A DNA stretch of 64,000 nucleotides. It comes from Ruegeria haliotis (GTDB lineage Bacteria > Pseudomonadota > Alphaproteobacteria > Rhodobacterales > Rhodobacteraceae). Positions within the stretch are counted from its first letter, which is position 1. Every line of letters begins with the position of its first letter. The translations under genes and the position numbers were made by a program. The stretch spans positions 1 through 64,000 of the forward strand of contig NZ_JABXWT010000006.1 of assembly GCF_013377785.1 (NCBI RefSeq), in the 5' to 3' direction. Of the stretch, positions 1 to 9,246 are shown piece after piece. The notes under the pieces are model-generated. The model had not been told where the DNA came from. It saw only the letters and a list, made by a program, of their open reading frames with translations, and ran no database searches.

Positions 1-182
1 ACGGAACTCTGTCTCCTACTCGTGGGGTCGGGCCCATTCCTGCCGTTGGCCAACTGGTCAAGATGCTGCGGTGCAGCCCGCATACCCGACATTCGCTGCG
101 TGCGCGACATCTGGAAATGATCGAACTCACACAACGCGGACAAAGCTGCCGTTTATACCAAAAGCTAAGTTCCAATTTCTTG

Positions 183-689
183 TTAGCTAGGGCTGGCTTC
201 GGGGTTTGGAAAATTCAAAATCGACAAAGTAAGAAAACAAGAAAAGACAAGCATTGGTACTCCGGCCCAATACGCATCTCCGGGATCAACAATTACTTGG
301 AAAACCCCTAGGGCACCGATCGTAAGGCACGCTGCCCAACCGCTTCTCTTCACCCACTTATCCAGAGGCTTACGCCGGAACTTTTGATAAATAATACAAA
401 AGGTTATCGCGAAAGGAATAAAGGCCAGTACGATACCTGCTGCTCCGATTAGTATGTCAGTGGTGGTGCCTCGCCCTGAGCCCAAACAATCGGTCATTTC
501 ACACAGACTCAGCGTACCAAACGTCGAAAAGAGCAGTGTCGAAGCGATGAATGTAGGGATTATGAAGAACAGAAATTTCACACTAATTTTCCACTTGTTC
601 AATTTCTGTCTATATATATGCAGGACCTCGAATTCCTTGCAAGCGTCACTTCTGGGCTCTTCGCTGACTTTCTCTGCAAACAGGATCAA
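183..689 (-). CDS. Small integral membrane protein, unknown function
   Basis: I do not recognise a family. The 168-residue product has a charged cytoplasmic-looking N-terminus and about four hydrophobic segments (roughly residues 37-60, 80-102, 118-135 and 143-160), so it should sit in the inner membrane. The start is a TTG: an in-frame TAG lies three codons upstream and there is no ATG before residue about 65, so TTG is the only start that keeps the first membrane segment. The ribosome site is weak (GCAGG close to the start). The surrounding DNA looks more AT-rich than the operons to its right and the gene has no operon partner. It is probably a real but non-conserved accessory gene. Confidence 0.4.
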   Translation of the reverse strand: MILFAEKVSEEPRSDACKEFEVLHIYRQKLNKWKISVKFLFFIIPTFIASTLLFSTFGTLSLCEMTDCLGSGRGTTTDILIGAAGIVLAFIPFAITFCIIYQKFRRKPLDKWVKRSGWAACLTIGALGVFQVIVDPGDAYWAGVPMLVFSCFLTLSILNFPNPEASPS

Positions 690-987
690 TGCCTGCTACC
701 AGACAAATTTAAGTGATGGTGCGTGAGGTTCACAGTGGAGCTGATCACTCTAACTAAGCTCGCTTCACATAACACCTGCTTTGCGATATTCACAATTCGT
801 TTTGGAGTCATCAAACATCCGTGGGTTGCAGAGTGTGATGCGCTCAAAGTCTTGCCTCGGTGCACAATATCCGCAACACAATAAGTATGAAAAATAATTG
901 TAGCTTGGAGTTTCAACAGAGGGAATTTAGTTTAGCGTAAACAATTTTTCCACGAAAACGCAAAACAACATGGGATGAAGGGCAGCT

Positions 988-1788
988 TCAAGCCTCGTAA
1001 AGGTGCTTCCGCACAGTAGGATCGATCCTATTACTTTGGGCAGGGTAGATACCGCAAGCGGCAATAGCCTCGCGCGCTGATACGCGCTCGTGCAAGCGTT
1101 TCCAGATTGTTTTGGCAGCGTAGGGGTGCGGGTATGGGCGCCATGCAACGCCCATGGTCATGCCTCGCAGATACTTCAACTGCTGACGGTGTGCGGAGTA
1201 TAGGATGGTATTGGCTACGCTGCCTTCGCGCGCCAGCTCGTGTTCGGTCACGAATATCCTGTTTCCACGCATTGTCACCAAGCCAGCGTAGCGCGATATC
1301 TGGTGCGTGCTTTTGTCTGGTGATGTGGCAATTTCTCGGGAACGGATCGTGATAAGCCCATCAACTTCCTGAATGCGTATCAACGAACAGAAGATCCGTC
1401 CTTCCCACGATGGCGTGCAGAAATATGAATGATAGAAACCTACGTAGCGCCTCAGGTTTTTCTGCTGACCCCGAAAAGGATCCAGAAACGCATCTGTGGG
1501 TGTTTTACCAATTTGCGGCAGAACACCGTTTAGCATGCGTTCGAAGCTTGCAGTATCAGCGAACAGCTCAGCTTCTGTCAGGTCGAAATGGCGTGCAATC
1601 CGACGCATGTTATGGGCCGAAGGCAGGCTAGAGCCATTCAGGTAGCGATTGAATTGCTGTCTGTTGACGCCGATATCGCGACAAATCTGTGAAATATTGC
1701 CGTGTTCTGCGCACAGTGATTTTAAGTTGGCGGAAAAATACTCTGACACAGACAAAACCTTTCGCGTTTTGACGCTATGTCGCGACAA
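988..1788 (-). CDS. XRE-family transcriptional regulator
   Basis: The N-terminal third contains a Cro/C1-type helix-turn-helix (around residues 17-75: SQICRDIGVNRQQFNRYLNG, then MRRIARHFDLTEAELF). The remaining ~190 residues form an uncharacterised C-terminal domain that could sense a ligand. The longest frame begins with TTG at 1788; a GTG at 1749 is also possible and would keep the whole helix-turn-helix. The gene is divergent from the hydrolase/peptide-transporter operon starting at 1881, with about 90 bp between them, so it most likely regulates that operon and itself. The regulator role is clear; the target is inferred from position. Confidence 0.8.
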   Translation of the reverse strand: MSRHSVKTRKVLSVSEYFSANLKSLCAEHGNISQICRDIGVNRQQFNRYLNGSSLPSAHNMRRIARHFDLTEAELFADTASFERMLNGVLPQIGKTPTDAFLDPFRGQQKNLRRYVGFYHSYFCTPSWEGRIFCSLIRIQEVDGLITIRSREIATSPDKSTHQISRYAGLVTMRGNRIFVTEHELAREGSVANTILYSAHRQQLKYLRGMTMGVAWRPYPHPYAAKTIWKRLHERVSAREAIAACGIYPAQSNRIDPTVRKHLYEA

Positions 1789-1817
1789 ATAGCATCAATT
1801 CGCACAAGATCGCACAA
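1778..1817. promoter_or_regulatory. Candidate operator repeats in XRE/hydrolase intergenic region
   Basis: Two compact signals lie in the divergent intergenic region. A perfect 10-bp palindrome TGTCGCGACA (1778-1787) overlaps the TTG start of the XRE gene. A direct repeat TCGCACAA occurs at 1800-1807 and 1810-1817, exactly 10 bp apart (one helical turn). Either could be the XRE operator; this is inference from position and symmetry. Confidence 0.35.
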
Positions 1818-1880
1818 TTTGTTTTTCCTGCAAACTGCTTTCTTCTTCGACAGCAGCTCCTAACAGACAAGCCCATCAAG

Positions 1881-3857
1881 ATGCTGATTGAGACACTAGA
1901 AAACACATGGATCACTCTCTCCGATGGGCGGAGGCTTGCTGCACGACTCTGGTTGCCCGAAACGAGTCCTGCCCCGGCCATCCTGGAATACCTACCTTAC
2001 CGCAAACGCGATGGCACTGCGCCAAGAGATGAAACAACCCACACGGTATTTGCTGAGGCAGGCTATGCCTGCATCCGGGTTGACATAGCTGGCACCGGGG
2101 ACAGCGAAGGGCAATTCGACGATGAATACTCTGAGCAGGAACTACGTGATGGCGAGGAAGTCATAGCCTGGATTGCCGCGCAGGATTGGTGTGACGGCCA
2201 TGTCGGGATGATCGGAATATCGTGGGGCGGATTTAACGGCTTACAACTGGCTTTTCGCCAACCACCAGCTTTGAAGGCTGTGATCAGCGTCGCTTCGACC
2301 GTGGATCGCTATGCGGATGACATCCATTTTATGGGAGGGTGCCTGCTGAGTGACAACATGAATTGGGGCAGTCAGATGTTTGCATACCTGACCCGCCCCG
2401 CAGATCCTGATCTTCGTAAGGATTGGCGCGAGGACTGGCTAAATCGCCTGCAAAACGTCCCGTTCTCTGCCGCGGTCTGGTTGCGCCATCAGGTGCGTGA
2501 CTCATATTGGCAACATGGCTCGGTTTGCGAGGATTGGTCCGCAATCCAAACCCCGGTCTTGGCAATCACAGGTTGGGCAGATGCATACGTCAATGCGCCC
2601 CCGGCTTTGGTAACCAACCTGACAGTGCCAACCAAAGCCGTCATTGGGCCGTGGGAACACCGCTATTCGCACATCTCGAATCTTGACCCTGCAGACTTTC
2701 ATTCCGAAGTCATCGGGTGGTTTGACCGCTGGTTGAAGGGACAAGAGAACGGTGCCGAGGACTTGCCTGCGTACCGGACATACATGCAGGAACACTTTAA
2801 TCCGACAGCGCATAACTGCGCGCGGCAAGGTCGCTGGATTGCAGAGACGACTTGGCCGTCGCCCTATGTATCTGAAAAAGTCTGGCATCTCGCTTCCGGC
2901 GGGTTTTCTCTGGAACCGACGGCTGGCACCGTCGCTATTGCGTCGCCTTGCCATATCGGAAGGGAAAGCGGGTACTTTTGTCCAGGCATGCGGATCGACA
3001 ACGAACTTGCAGGGGATCAGGCAAGCGATGATGCCTTGTCGGTTTGTTTTGATAGTGAGCCGCTGCAATCACCACTGGAACTGATGGGTCGCGCGCAGCT
3101 GACGTTTCGGTTTTCAGTGGATCAGCCTGTTGCTCAGCTTGCCGCGCGGTTATGCGATGTTTCGCCTGAAGGTGTTTCGCAACGGATCAGCTATCGGTCG
3201 TTGAACCTGTGCCATTACCGCAGTCACGAAGTACCCGAAATCTTACAGCCAGGTGAGATTTATGAGGCTGATATTGCCCTGAACGAATGTGCGCATCACT
3301 TGCGTGAGGGTCATGTATTGCGGTTGGCTCTGTCGACTTCTTACTGGCCGATCGTCTGGCCAACGCCACATTCTGCCGAAGTGACATTGCACTTGCAGGA
3401 CTGCGCCATCCACCTGCCAGTGCGCGAAGTCACGCACGAAATCCAAGCCGCTGAACCCGGTCCAGCGCAGGATTTTCCAGTTCTTGCAGCCGAGCAATTG
3501 CGCGCGCCTTCGTCACAATCCGAACGCGCCGTGACGGAAGACGGTCGAATGGTTCTGGAAACGTTTGATGATTACGGCAAAACGCGCGACCCCTACCATG
3601 ATCTGATTGTCGGCAGTGACGTGCGTATGCTCTACCGCATTCACCCCGATGATCCGACAACCGCGCATTTCGAGACCGCTTGGAGTTTTTCGTTCGAGCG
3701 CGAAGATTGGCAGATCGCCATCTCGACCGAGTGCCGCATGCGTTGCGACACACAGAATTTCTACCTCAATCGCAAACTGCGCGCCACTGAAGGCGCAGAC
3801 GAAATCGAAGTCCTGACAAAGGAATGGTCCGAAACCATTCCGCGCGGATTTCTCTGA
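1881..3857 (+). CDS. CocE/NonD-family (S15-like) alpha/beta-hydrolase
   Basis: A 658-residue hydrolase of the X-Pro dipeptidyl-peptidase S15 / cocaine-esterase type, which cleaves esters or amides and N-terminal dipeptides. The nucleophile motif GISWGG places the serine at about residue 114. The acid lies in ITGWADAYVN and the histidine in GPWEHRYSH, followed by the C-terminal beta-sandwich domain typical of the family (about residue 330 on). No signal peptide is seen, so it should act in the cytoplasm. It heads an operon with a peptide-type ABC transporter, an amidohydrolase and an MlrC-like peptidase, so it may open an imported peptide, ester or amide. The ATG at 1881 is the natural start. 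The exact substrate cannot be read from the sequence. Confidence 0.85.
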   Translation: MLIETLENTWITLSDGRRLAARLWLPETSPAPAILEYLPYRKRDGTAPRDETTHTVFAEAGYACIRVDIAGTGDSEGQFDDEYSEQELRDGEEVIAWIAAQDWCDGHVGMIGISWGGFNGLQLAFRQPPALKAVISVASTVDRYADDIHFMGGCLLSDNMNWGSQMFAYLTRPADPDLRKDWREDWLNRLQNVPFSAAVWLRHQVRDSYWQHGSVCEDWSAIQTPVLAITGWADAYVNAPPALVTNLTVPTKAVIGPWEHRYSHISNLDPADFHSEVIGWFDRWLKGQENGAEDLPAYRTYMQEHFNPTAHNCARQGRWIAETTWPSPYVSEKVWHLASGGFSLEPTAGTVAIASPCHIGRESGYFCPGMRIDNELAGDQASDDALSVCFDSEPLQSPLELMGRAQLTFRFSVDQPVAQLAARLCDVSPEGVSQRISYRSLNLCHYRSHEVPEILQPGEIYEADIALNECAHHLREGHVLRLALSTSYWPIVWPTPHSAEVTLHLQDCAIHLPVREVTHEIQAAEPGPAQDFPVLAAEQLRAPSSQSERAVTEDGRMVLETFDDYGKTRDPYHDLIVGSDVRMLYRIHPDDPTTAHFETAWSFSFEREDWQIAISTECRMRCDTQNFYLNRKLRATEGADEIEVLTKEWSETIPRGFL

Positions 3858-3878
3858 CTTAATCCAAGGGAGGATACT

Positions 3879-5444
3879 ATGAAGATCGAATGGACACAGG
3901 CCAATGTTGGTCGCCGCAGATTTCTGAAGGGCGCAACTGCTCTTGGGGCAGCCACAGTGCTTCCTATGGGGTGGGCGAACCGTGCGTTCGCGGCGGATGA
4001 CGGCGTTTTGCGGGTGCGGGCCTATGGCGATGCGCAAAACATGGATCCGGCACATTCAGTTGGTGTCGTTGAAGAAGAAGTGCATGCCTCCATCTACAAC
4101 AAGCTGATTCAGTACAAGCCCGGCAATGAATGGGGCTGGCAACTAGATGCGGCTACGATGATCGAGCAGGTGAATCCAACCCACATCAAATTCGCATTGC
4201 GTGACGATATCGGATTTACCAACGGATTTGGCGCCATGACCGCCGAGGACGTCAAATTCAGCATGGAACGGATCGTGGACGACGCGACCGACAGCCCGAA
4301 CAAGCCCGACCTGGGGCCATTCAGCCATGTCGAAGTGACCGGCGAACGTGAGGGGACAATTGTTCTGAACAGCCCGTTCGCACCGATCTGGTCGATCGCC
4401 CTGCCTTACATTACGGGCAACATCGTCTCGAAAGCAGCGGTAGAAGCCGCCGGCGGCCGGATCGGTGCTGACCCGGTCGCGGAATCCGGCCCTTACCTGC
4501 GGGACAGTTGGTCGCCCAAGGAAAAGACTGTCCTCAAGCGTAACCCAGACTGGAAAGGGGATGCCCCCACTTGGGACACCGTTGAGATCTATCCGATCGA
4601 TGATGAAAACACCGCCGAAATTGCGTTTGAAGCGGGTGAGCTGGACATGACCCGCGTATCGTTGGCTTCGGTCGAGCGTTATCGGGCAGGGGTTCCAAAT
4701 GGTGGATCGCTGGTTGAGAAGCCTTCGCTCTATTATGTCTGGATGGGAATGAACGTCGAGCATCCGAAGCTGCAAAATCAAAAACTGCGGCAGGCGATTC
4801 AACACGCGGTGGACGTACCCAGTATTCTGGAGGCCGCGTATTTTGGTGCTGCTGAACCAGCAACAGGTATCATCGCACCTGGCCTTGCCGGGCATCGAGC
4901 GGAATCGCTTGTGCCGCCTGCGGCCAATTTTGAGAAAGCGGCACAGCTGCTTGCGGAATCCGGTGAAACCAACGTGACGCTGACGCTTGATACGCTGAAC
5001 AAGACGACATTCACAACCACAGCGCAGATCATTCAGGCGACGTTGGCACAGATTGGGATCACGGTAGAAGTGAACGTTCTGGAATCCGGGGCATTCTGGG
5101 CGTCTGGTGACAATGAGAACCTGCAGCTTGTTTTGAACCGCTTTTCAATGACACCAGACCCATACTATGCGACGTCGTGGTTCACACCTGAACAGATCGG
5201 AAAATGGAACTGGGAACGCTTTAACAGTCCTGAATTCAACGAAATTCATGAATCGGCAGCTGCTGAAACGGATATCGCAAAGCGGGCAGAGATGTATCAG
5301 CGTGCACAGGATCTGATGGAAGAAAGCGGCGCCTACCGCTTCATCACCCACGAGGCGACACCGGTCATTCACAGCGCGCGTGTCATTCCTGCGCTGCGCC
5401 CAGATGGCCTGTCATTGCTTCGTTATTTCGGCAAGGCGACCTGA
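3879..5444 (+). CDS. ABC transporter solute-binding protein, family 5 (peptide/nickel type), Tat-exported
   Basis: Periplasmic binding protein of the DppA/OppA class, 521 residues. The N-terminus carries a twin-arginine signal (RRRFLKG at residues 12-18, then a hydrophobic stretch ending near AFA-ADD), so export is by the Tat route. The family fold is seen in the segments MDPAHSVGVVEEEVH, ADPVAESGPY and LRQAIQHAVD. A good ribosome site (GGGAGG) precedes the ATG. It lies 21 bp after the hydrolase and is followed by hairpins and the matching permeases and ATPases. Peptides, opines or other peptide-like compounds are the usual cargo; the neighbouring hydrolases favour an N-blocked or modified peptide. 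Confidence 0.9.
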   Translation: MKIEWTQANVGRRRFLKGATALGAATVLPMGWANRAFAADDGVLRVRAYGDAQNMDPAHSVGVVEEEVHASIYNKLIQYKPGNEWGWQLDAATMIEQVNPTHIKFALRDDIGFTNGFGAMTAEDVKFSMERIVDDATDSPNKPDLGPFSHVEVTGEREGTIVLNSPFAPIWSIALPYITGNIVSKAAVEAAGGRIGADPVAESGPYLRDSWSPKEKTVLKRNPDWKGDAPTWDTVEIYPIDDENTAEIAFEAGELDMTRVSLASVERYRAGVPNGGSLVEKPSLYYVWMGMNVEHPKLQNQKLRQAIQHAVDVPSILEAAYFGAAEPATGIIAPGLAGHRAESLVPPAANFEKAAQLLAESGETNVTLTLDTLNKTTFTTTAQIIQATLAQIGITVEVNVLESGAFWASGDNENLQLVLNRFSMTPDPYYATSWFTPEQIGKWNWERFNSPEFNEIHESAAAETDIAKRAEMYQRAQDLMEESGAYRFITHEATPVIHSARVIPALRPDGLSLLRYFGKAT

Positions 5445-5492
5445 CCTCCCCAGGTCGGCCGGGTACGGCGGGCAGTTGATGTTTACCGTACC
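5437..5492 (+). terminator. Two intercistronic hairpins after the binding-protein gene
   Basis: Stem 1 pairs CGACCTG (5437-5443) with CAGGTCG (5451-5457) and overlaps the stop codon of the binding protein. Stem 2 pairs GGTACGG (5462-5468) with CCGTACC (5486-5492). Neither is followed by a T-run, so they look like attenuating or RNA-stabilising structures rather than a full terminator before the permease at 5530. Confidence 0.55.
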
Positions 5493-5529
5493 AAACTAAC
5501 GCCATCAAGCCACAAGGAGCCAGTTGGCC

Positions 5530-6468
5530 ATGCTGAATTTCGCAACCCGTCGCTTCGCGCTGTCGCTGCTTATCCTGTTCGTGGCGGTCACCGTCATGTT
5601 CCTGATGATCCGCGCCGTGCCAGGCGATCCGGTCCAGATCATGTTGGGGCCCCGCGCCACGCCCGAGCTTCAGGCCCAGCTAACAGCGGCGCTGGGGCTT
5701 GATCAACCGATCTGGAAACAGCTTCTGATCTTCTACGGGAATCTCTTACAGGGTGACCTTGGAACCGATGTCTTTTCGGGTCGGTCCGTGACTGACATCG
5801 TATTCCAGCAATTGCCCTTCACTCTGGAACTGATTTTTGCGTCGATCCTGTGGTCTGCAACACTGGGCATTGCGCTTGGTGCGTATGCGGCGGCGCATCC
5901 CAACACGTTAATCGATCGGGTCGCCGCTGCAATATCTGTCAGCTTCGTCGCTGCCCCGGCCTTTGTTGTCGCGCTTTTGGCGCTTTTGGTTTTCGCCGTG
6001 CATCTGCAATGGTTCCCCGCCATTGGCGCGGGAGAAGGGTTCTGGGACCGCCTCGATCACCTCGTCCTGCCCGCTTTCGCCATCGGACTAAGCTGGGTTG
6101 GTTATATTGCCCGTCTGGTGCGAGCCTCGATGCTGGAAGTCATGGGTGAAAGCCATGTGCGCACAGCCCGGGCCTTTGGTATCGCCGAACGCCGCGTGGT
6201 CATGGTTTACGCATTGCGGATCGCCATTCTGCCAGTGGTTACCGTGATCGGCGTCGGGATGGGCTTTCTTCTCAGCTCGGCCGTTTTTGCTGAAATCGTC
6301 TTTGCCCGCCCAGGTCTGGGTAAGTTGGTGATCGATAGCATTACAACCCGTAACTACCCAGTTGTTATGGGCTCTGTCCTTATTTCAACGGCGTTGTTCG
6401 TGGTGTCGACCGCATTGGCAGATCTGATCAATGCGTTGCTCGACCCACGTGCACGCACGGCTCATTGA
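5530..6468 (+). CDS. Peptide-type ABC transporter permease (DppB-like)
   Basis: Inner-membrane permease of 312 residues with about six membrane spans. It shows the DppB hallmarks: RAVPGDPVQIMLG near the N-terminus, LGLDQPIWKQ, and the coupling segment GESHVRTARAFGIAERRVV that contacts the ATPase. I chose ATG 5530, 10 bases after the AAGGAG ribosome site; a TTG two codons upstream (5524) is the alternative. It is the first permease of the operon and pairs with the DppC-like gene 12 bp downstream. Confidence 0.9.
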   Translation: MLNFATRRFALSLLILFVAVTVMFLMIRAVPGDPVQIMLGPRATPELQAQLTAALGLDQPIWKQLLIFYGNLLQGDLGTDVFSGRSVTDIVFQQLPFTLELIFASILWSATLGIALGAYAAAHPNTLIDRVAAAISVSFVAAPAFVVALLALLVFAVHLQWFPAIGAGEGFWDRLDHLVLPAFAIGLSWVGYIARLVRASMLEVMGESHVRTARAFGIAERRVVMVYALRIAILPVVTVIGVGMGFLLSSAVFAEIVFARPGLGKLVIDSITTRNYPVVMGSVLISTALFVVSTALADLINALLDPRARTAH

Positions 6469-6480
6469 GGAGGGACAGTC

Positions 6481-7338
6481 ATGGAAAAATCTCGTTCCGA
6501 ACTTGGCCAGATTATTGTCGGAGTCGCGCGCGATCCACTTGGTTTGATGGGATTGATCATTGTCGGTGTGATCGTTTTCTGCGCAATCTTCGCCTATTGG
6601 ATTGTGCCTTATGACCCGATTGCGATGGATATCAAATCCCGCATGCAAGGACCGTCCACCGCGCACCTGCTGGGCACAGATCAGCTAGGACGCGATACGT
6701 TTTCGCGGGTTATCGCCGGGGGTCAGGTCGCGCTTAAGGTGGCGTTGCCGGCTGTTTTTGGCGCGATGGCGATTGGCCTGACGCTGGGCATGATTGCAGG
6801 GTATGGGCCCAAATGGCTCGATAACCTTCTGATGCTGTTTTTCGACACCATACGGTCTTTTCCGACAGTGATGTTCGCGCTTGCCGTTGTGGCCCTGATC
6901 GGGCCCAGCCTGCAGACGGTGGTGTTCGTCGTCATGGCGACTTCGATCCCAACCTATGGGCGCGTGGCGCGGACCCAGACAATGACGCTACGCAATTCAG
7001 AGTTCATTCTGGCCGAACGCTCGATGGGGGCCAGCATGTCCCGCATTTTGGGCGTTCATATGCTGCCTAACATTATTGGCGTTCTGGCGGTGTTGGCAGC
7101 CATGGACATCCCCACGGTTATCGCACTTGAGGCAGGTTTGTCCTTTTTGGGTCTGGGCGTAAAACCCCCGACACCCAGCTGGGGCTCCTTGCTGAAGGAT
7201 GGGTATTCCCTGATCCGCCAGACGCCTTGGCTGGTGGTGGGCGGAGGTCTGCCGATCATTCTGGCAACGCTTGGATTTACCTTCCTGGGTGAAAGCCTGC
7301 GCGATGTTGTTGACCCGAAACTGAGGAAACAGCGATGA
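6481..7338 (+). CDS. Peptide-type ABC transporter permease (DppC-like)
   Basis: Second permease subunit, 285 residues, with an N-terminal membrane anchor, then the DppC signature HLLGTDQLGRDTFSRVIAGG and five further spans. The cytoplasmic coupling loop is FILAERSMGASMSRILGVH, and the C-terminus has the family pattern GLSFLGLGVKPPTPSWGSLL. A GAGGAGGG ribosome site precedes the ATG. Its stop overlaps the start of the next gene (ATGA), so translation of permease and ATPase is coupled. Confidence 0.9.
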   Translation: MEKSRSELGQIIVGVARDPLGLMGLIIVGVIVFCAIFAYWIVPYDPIAMDIKSRMQGPSTAHLLGTDQLGRDTFSRVIAGGQVALKVALPAVFGAMAIGLTLGMIAGYGPKWLDNLLMLFFDTIRSFPTVMFALAVVALIGPSLQTVVFVVMATSIPTYGRVARTQTMTLRNSEFILAERSMGASMSRILGVHMLPNIIGVLAVLAAMDIPTVIALEAGLSFLGLGVKPPTPSWGSLLKDGYSLIRQTPWLVVGGGLPIILATLGFTFLGESLRDVVDPKLRKQR

Positions 7339-8315
7339 CCGAGAAACTTCTGGAAATCGACCACCTCTGCGTGGACTATGAAACTGGCCGTGGCGACCTC
7401 AAAGCACTGAGGGACATTACATTCAACGTCAACAAAGGTGAGATCGTTGGCATCGTCGGGGAATCCGGGTGCGGCAAGTCCACCTTGATCTCATCCATCC
7501 TGCGCCTGACCGCGCCCAATACGCGGTTCCGCGAGGGAGAGATCAGGTTCAAAGAGCAGGATTTGCTGCAGGCGTCAGAACGACAGATGCGCGATCTGCG
7601 CGGTTCGGACATATCCATTGTCTTTCAGGATCCAATGCAAACACACAACCCGGTTCTGACCATCGGGCAGCAGATGCTGGATATTCAGCATCGATCCAAA
7701 CAGTCAAAGGCTGACAAGTTGTCCCATGCGGCCAAGATGTTGGGTGCGGTCGGTATCCCCGATCCCGACGCGCGTCTGAAGCAATACCCGCATGAATTCT
7801 CAGGCGGGATGCGCCAACGGATTGCCATCGCGATGGCGTTGATGTCCGAGCCCGACTTGCTGATCGCGGATGAGCCCACGACAGCACTGGATGCGACGCT
7901 GGAGGTGCAGATCATTGAGCGCCTGCAAGAGTTACAGCGCGAATTTCACTGTGCCATCTTGTTCATCTCGCACCACCTGGGCGTTATTGCAGAACTCTGT
8001 GACAGGGTAGTGGTGATGTATGCTGGCGCGGTCGTCGAAAGCGGGGAGGTGCGTGAGATTTTCCACAATCCCAAACACCCATACACACGCCGCCTGATCG
8101 AGTGCGACCCCGGTCACATCAAGGAACGCGCCCGCATTTTGCCGACCATTCCCGGCGAAGTGCCTGATCTGGCCAATCTGCCAGGGGGCTGCATTTTCCG
8201 GGATCGTTGTGATCAAGCCATGGCACGATGCGCCACCGAAGTGCCGCCGCTGGATCAATTGAAAGAAGGCCATCACGCCGCTTGCTGGCTGAACCATGCG
8301 GAGGCCACATCATGA
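7335..8315 (+). CDS. Peptide-type ABC transporter ATPase (DppD-like)
   Basis: ATP-binding subunit of 326 residues. It has Walker A GESGCGKST (residues 42-50), the ABC signature SGGMRQR, Walker B LLIADEPTTALD and an H-loop histidine in FISHHLG. The C-terminal oligopeptide-transporter extension with its cysteine pattern (GGCIFRDRCDQAMARC) is typical of DppD/OppD. Overlapping ATGA junctions on both sides show tight coupling with the permease and the second ATPase. Confidence 0.92.
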   Translation: MTEKLLEIDHLCVDYETGRGDLKALRDITFNVNKGEIVGIVGESGCGKSTLISSILRLTAPNTRFREGEIRFKEQDLLQASERQMRDLRGSDISIVFQDPMQTHNPVLTIGQQMLDIQHRSKQSKADKLSHAAKMLGAVGIPDPDARLKQYPHEFSGGMRQRIAIAMALMSEPDLLIADEPTTALDATLEVQIIERLQELQREFHCAILFISHHLGVIAELCDRVVVMYAGAVVESGEVREIFHNPKHPYTRRLIECDPGHIKERARILPTIPGEVPDLANLPGGCIFRDRCDQAMARCATEVPPLDQLKEGHHAACWLNHAEATS

Positions 8316-9235
8316 GCTTGCTGAACGTTGTCGATCTGAACACCAGCTACGGGCCCATAAATGTGCTGGCCGGCGTCAGCTTTACAGTAGAACCCGGCGA
8401 AACCTACGCGCTGGTAGGTGAAAGCGGGTCTGGCAAAACGACGGTTATTCGCGCCATTGCCGGGCTTGCGCCTGCTCAAGACGGCTCTGTCACCTTCGAA
8501 GGTCAAGAAATTCGCGGTGCTCCAGAAAGTGTCATGCGCCCGCTGCGCAAAGACATGGCGATGATGTTCCAGGACCCAGTGGGGAGCCTATCACCGCGTC
8601 TGACTATCCGCAGCCTGATCACCGAACCCTACCGCATCCAGGGCATGAAAGACCGAGATCTTGATGCCGAGGCCAAGCGTTTGTTGGCAATGGTGAACTT
8701 GCCCACGCATTTCGCCGACCGCTATCCTTATCAGCTATCAGGCGGGCAGGCGCGGCGTGTGGGCGTGGCACGCGCGTTGGCTCTTGAACCCAAATTGATC
8801 CTCGCGGATGAACCGACTGCAGGCCTCGACGTGTCGGTGCAGGGCGAACTCTTGAATCTGCTCAACGATCTGCGCGAACGGCTGGGTCTGGCGATGGTGA
8901 TCATCACCCATAACCTCAGCGTCGTGCGCCACGTGGCCGACAGAATGGGTATCATGTATTTGGGCCGGTTGGTCGAGGAAGGCACAACCGAGACGATCTT
9001 CAACAATCCGCGCCACCCCTATACCCGCTGCTTGCTAAGTGCCAACCCAGAGCCGGACCCGGATGCACGATTGGAACGGATCGCCCTAAAAGGTGAACCT
9101 CCCAGCCTGCTCAAGCGCCCTTCGGGGTGTGAATTCCGCGAACGCTGCCCCTTTGCCAAGGACATCTGCACCCAGACCCCACAATGGGAAATGAACGGCG
9201 ACCACGGGCTGCGTTGTCTGGCCCCGTTGTCGTAA
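8312..9235 (+). CDS. Peptide-type ABC transporter ATPase (DppF-like)
   Basis: Second ATPase, 307 residues from the ATG at 8312, which overlaps the previous stop as ATGA. A longer upstream frame exists, but the domain begins right at MSLLNVVDLNTSYG. It shows Walker A GESGSGKTT, signature LSGGQARR, Walker B LILADEPTAGLD, H-loop ITHNLS, and the C-terminal family motif with cysteines (SGCEFRERCPFAKDIC). Together with the upstream genes it completes a binding protein, two-permease, two-ATPase importer. Confidence 0.92.
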   Translation: MSLLNVVDLNTSYGPINVLAGVSFTVEPGETYALVGESGSGKTTVIRAIAGLAPAQDGSVTFEGQEIRGAPESVMRPLRKDMAMMFQDPVGSLSPRLTIRSLITEPYRIQGMKDRDLDAEAKRLLAMVNLPTHFADRYPYQLSGGQARRVGVARALALEPKLILADEPTAGLDVSVQGELLNLLNDLRERLGLAMVIITHNLSVVRHVADRMGIMYLGRLVEEGTTETIFNNPRHPYTRCLLSANPEPDPDARLERIALKGEPPSLLKRPSGCEFRERCPFAKDICTQTPQWEMNGDHGLRCLAPLS

Positions 9236-9246
9236 TAGGGAATCCA

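Noticed and set aside
1..182. Open frames at the left edge of the window
   Set aside because: Frames run off the edge, have no recognisable motif and differ in all readings; too little sequence to judge.
686..916. 76-residue open frame on the minus strand upstream of the small membrane protein
   Set aside because: No ribosome site, no domain, cysteine/histidine-rich random-looking composition, and it overlaps the start of a better candidate.
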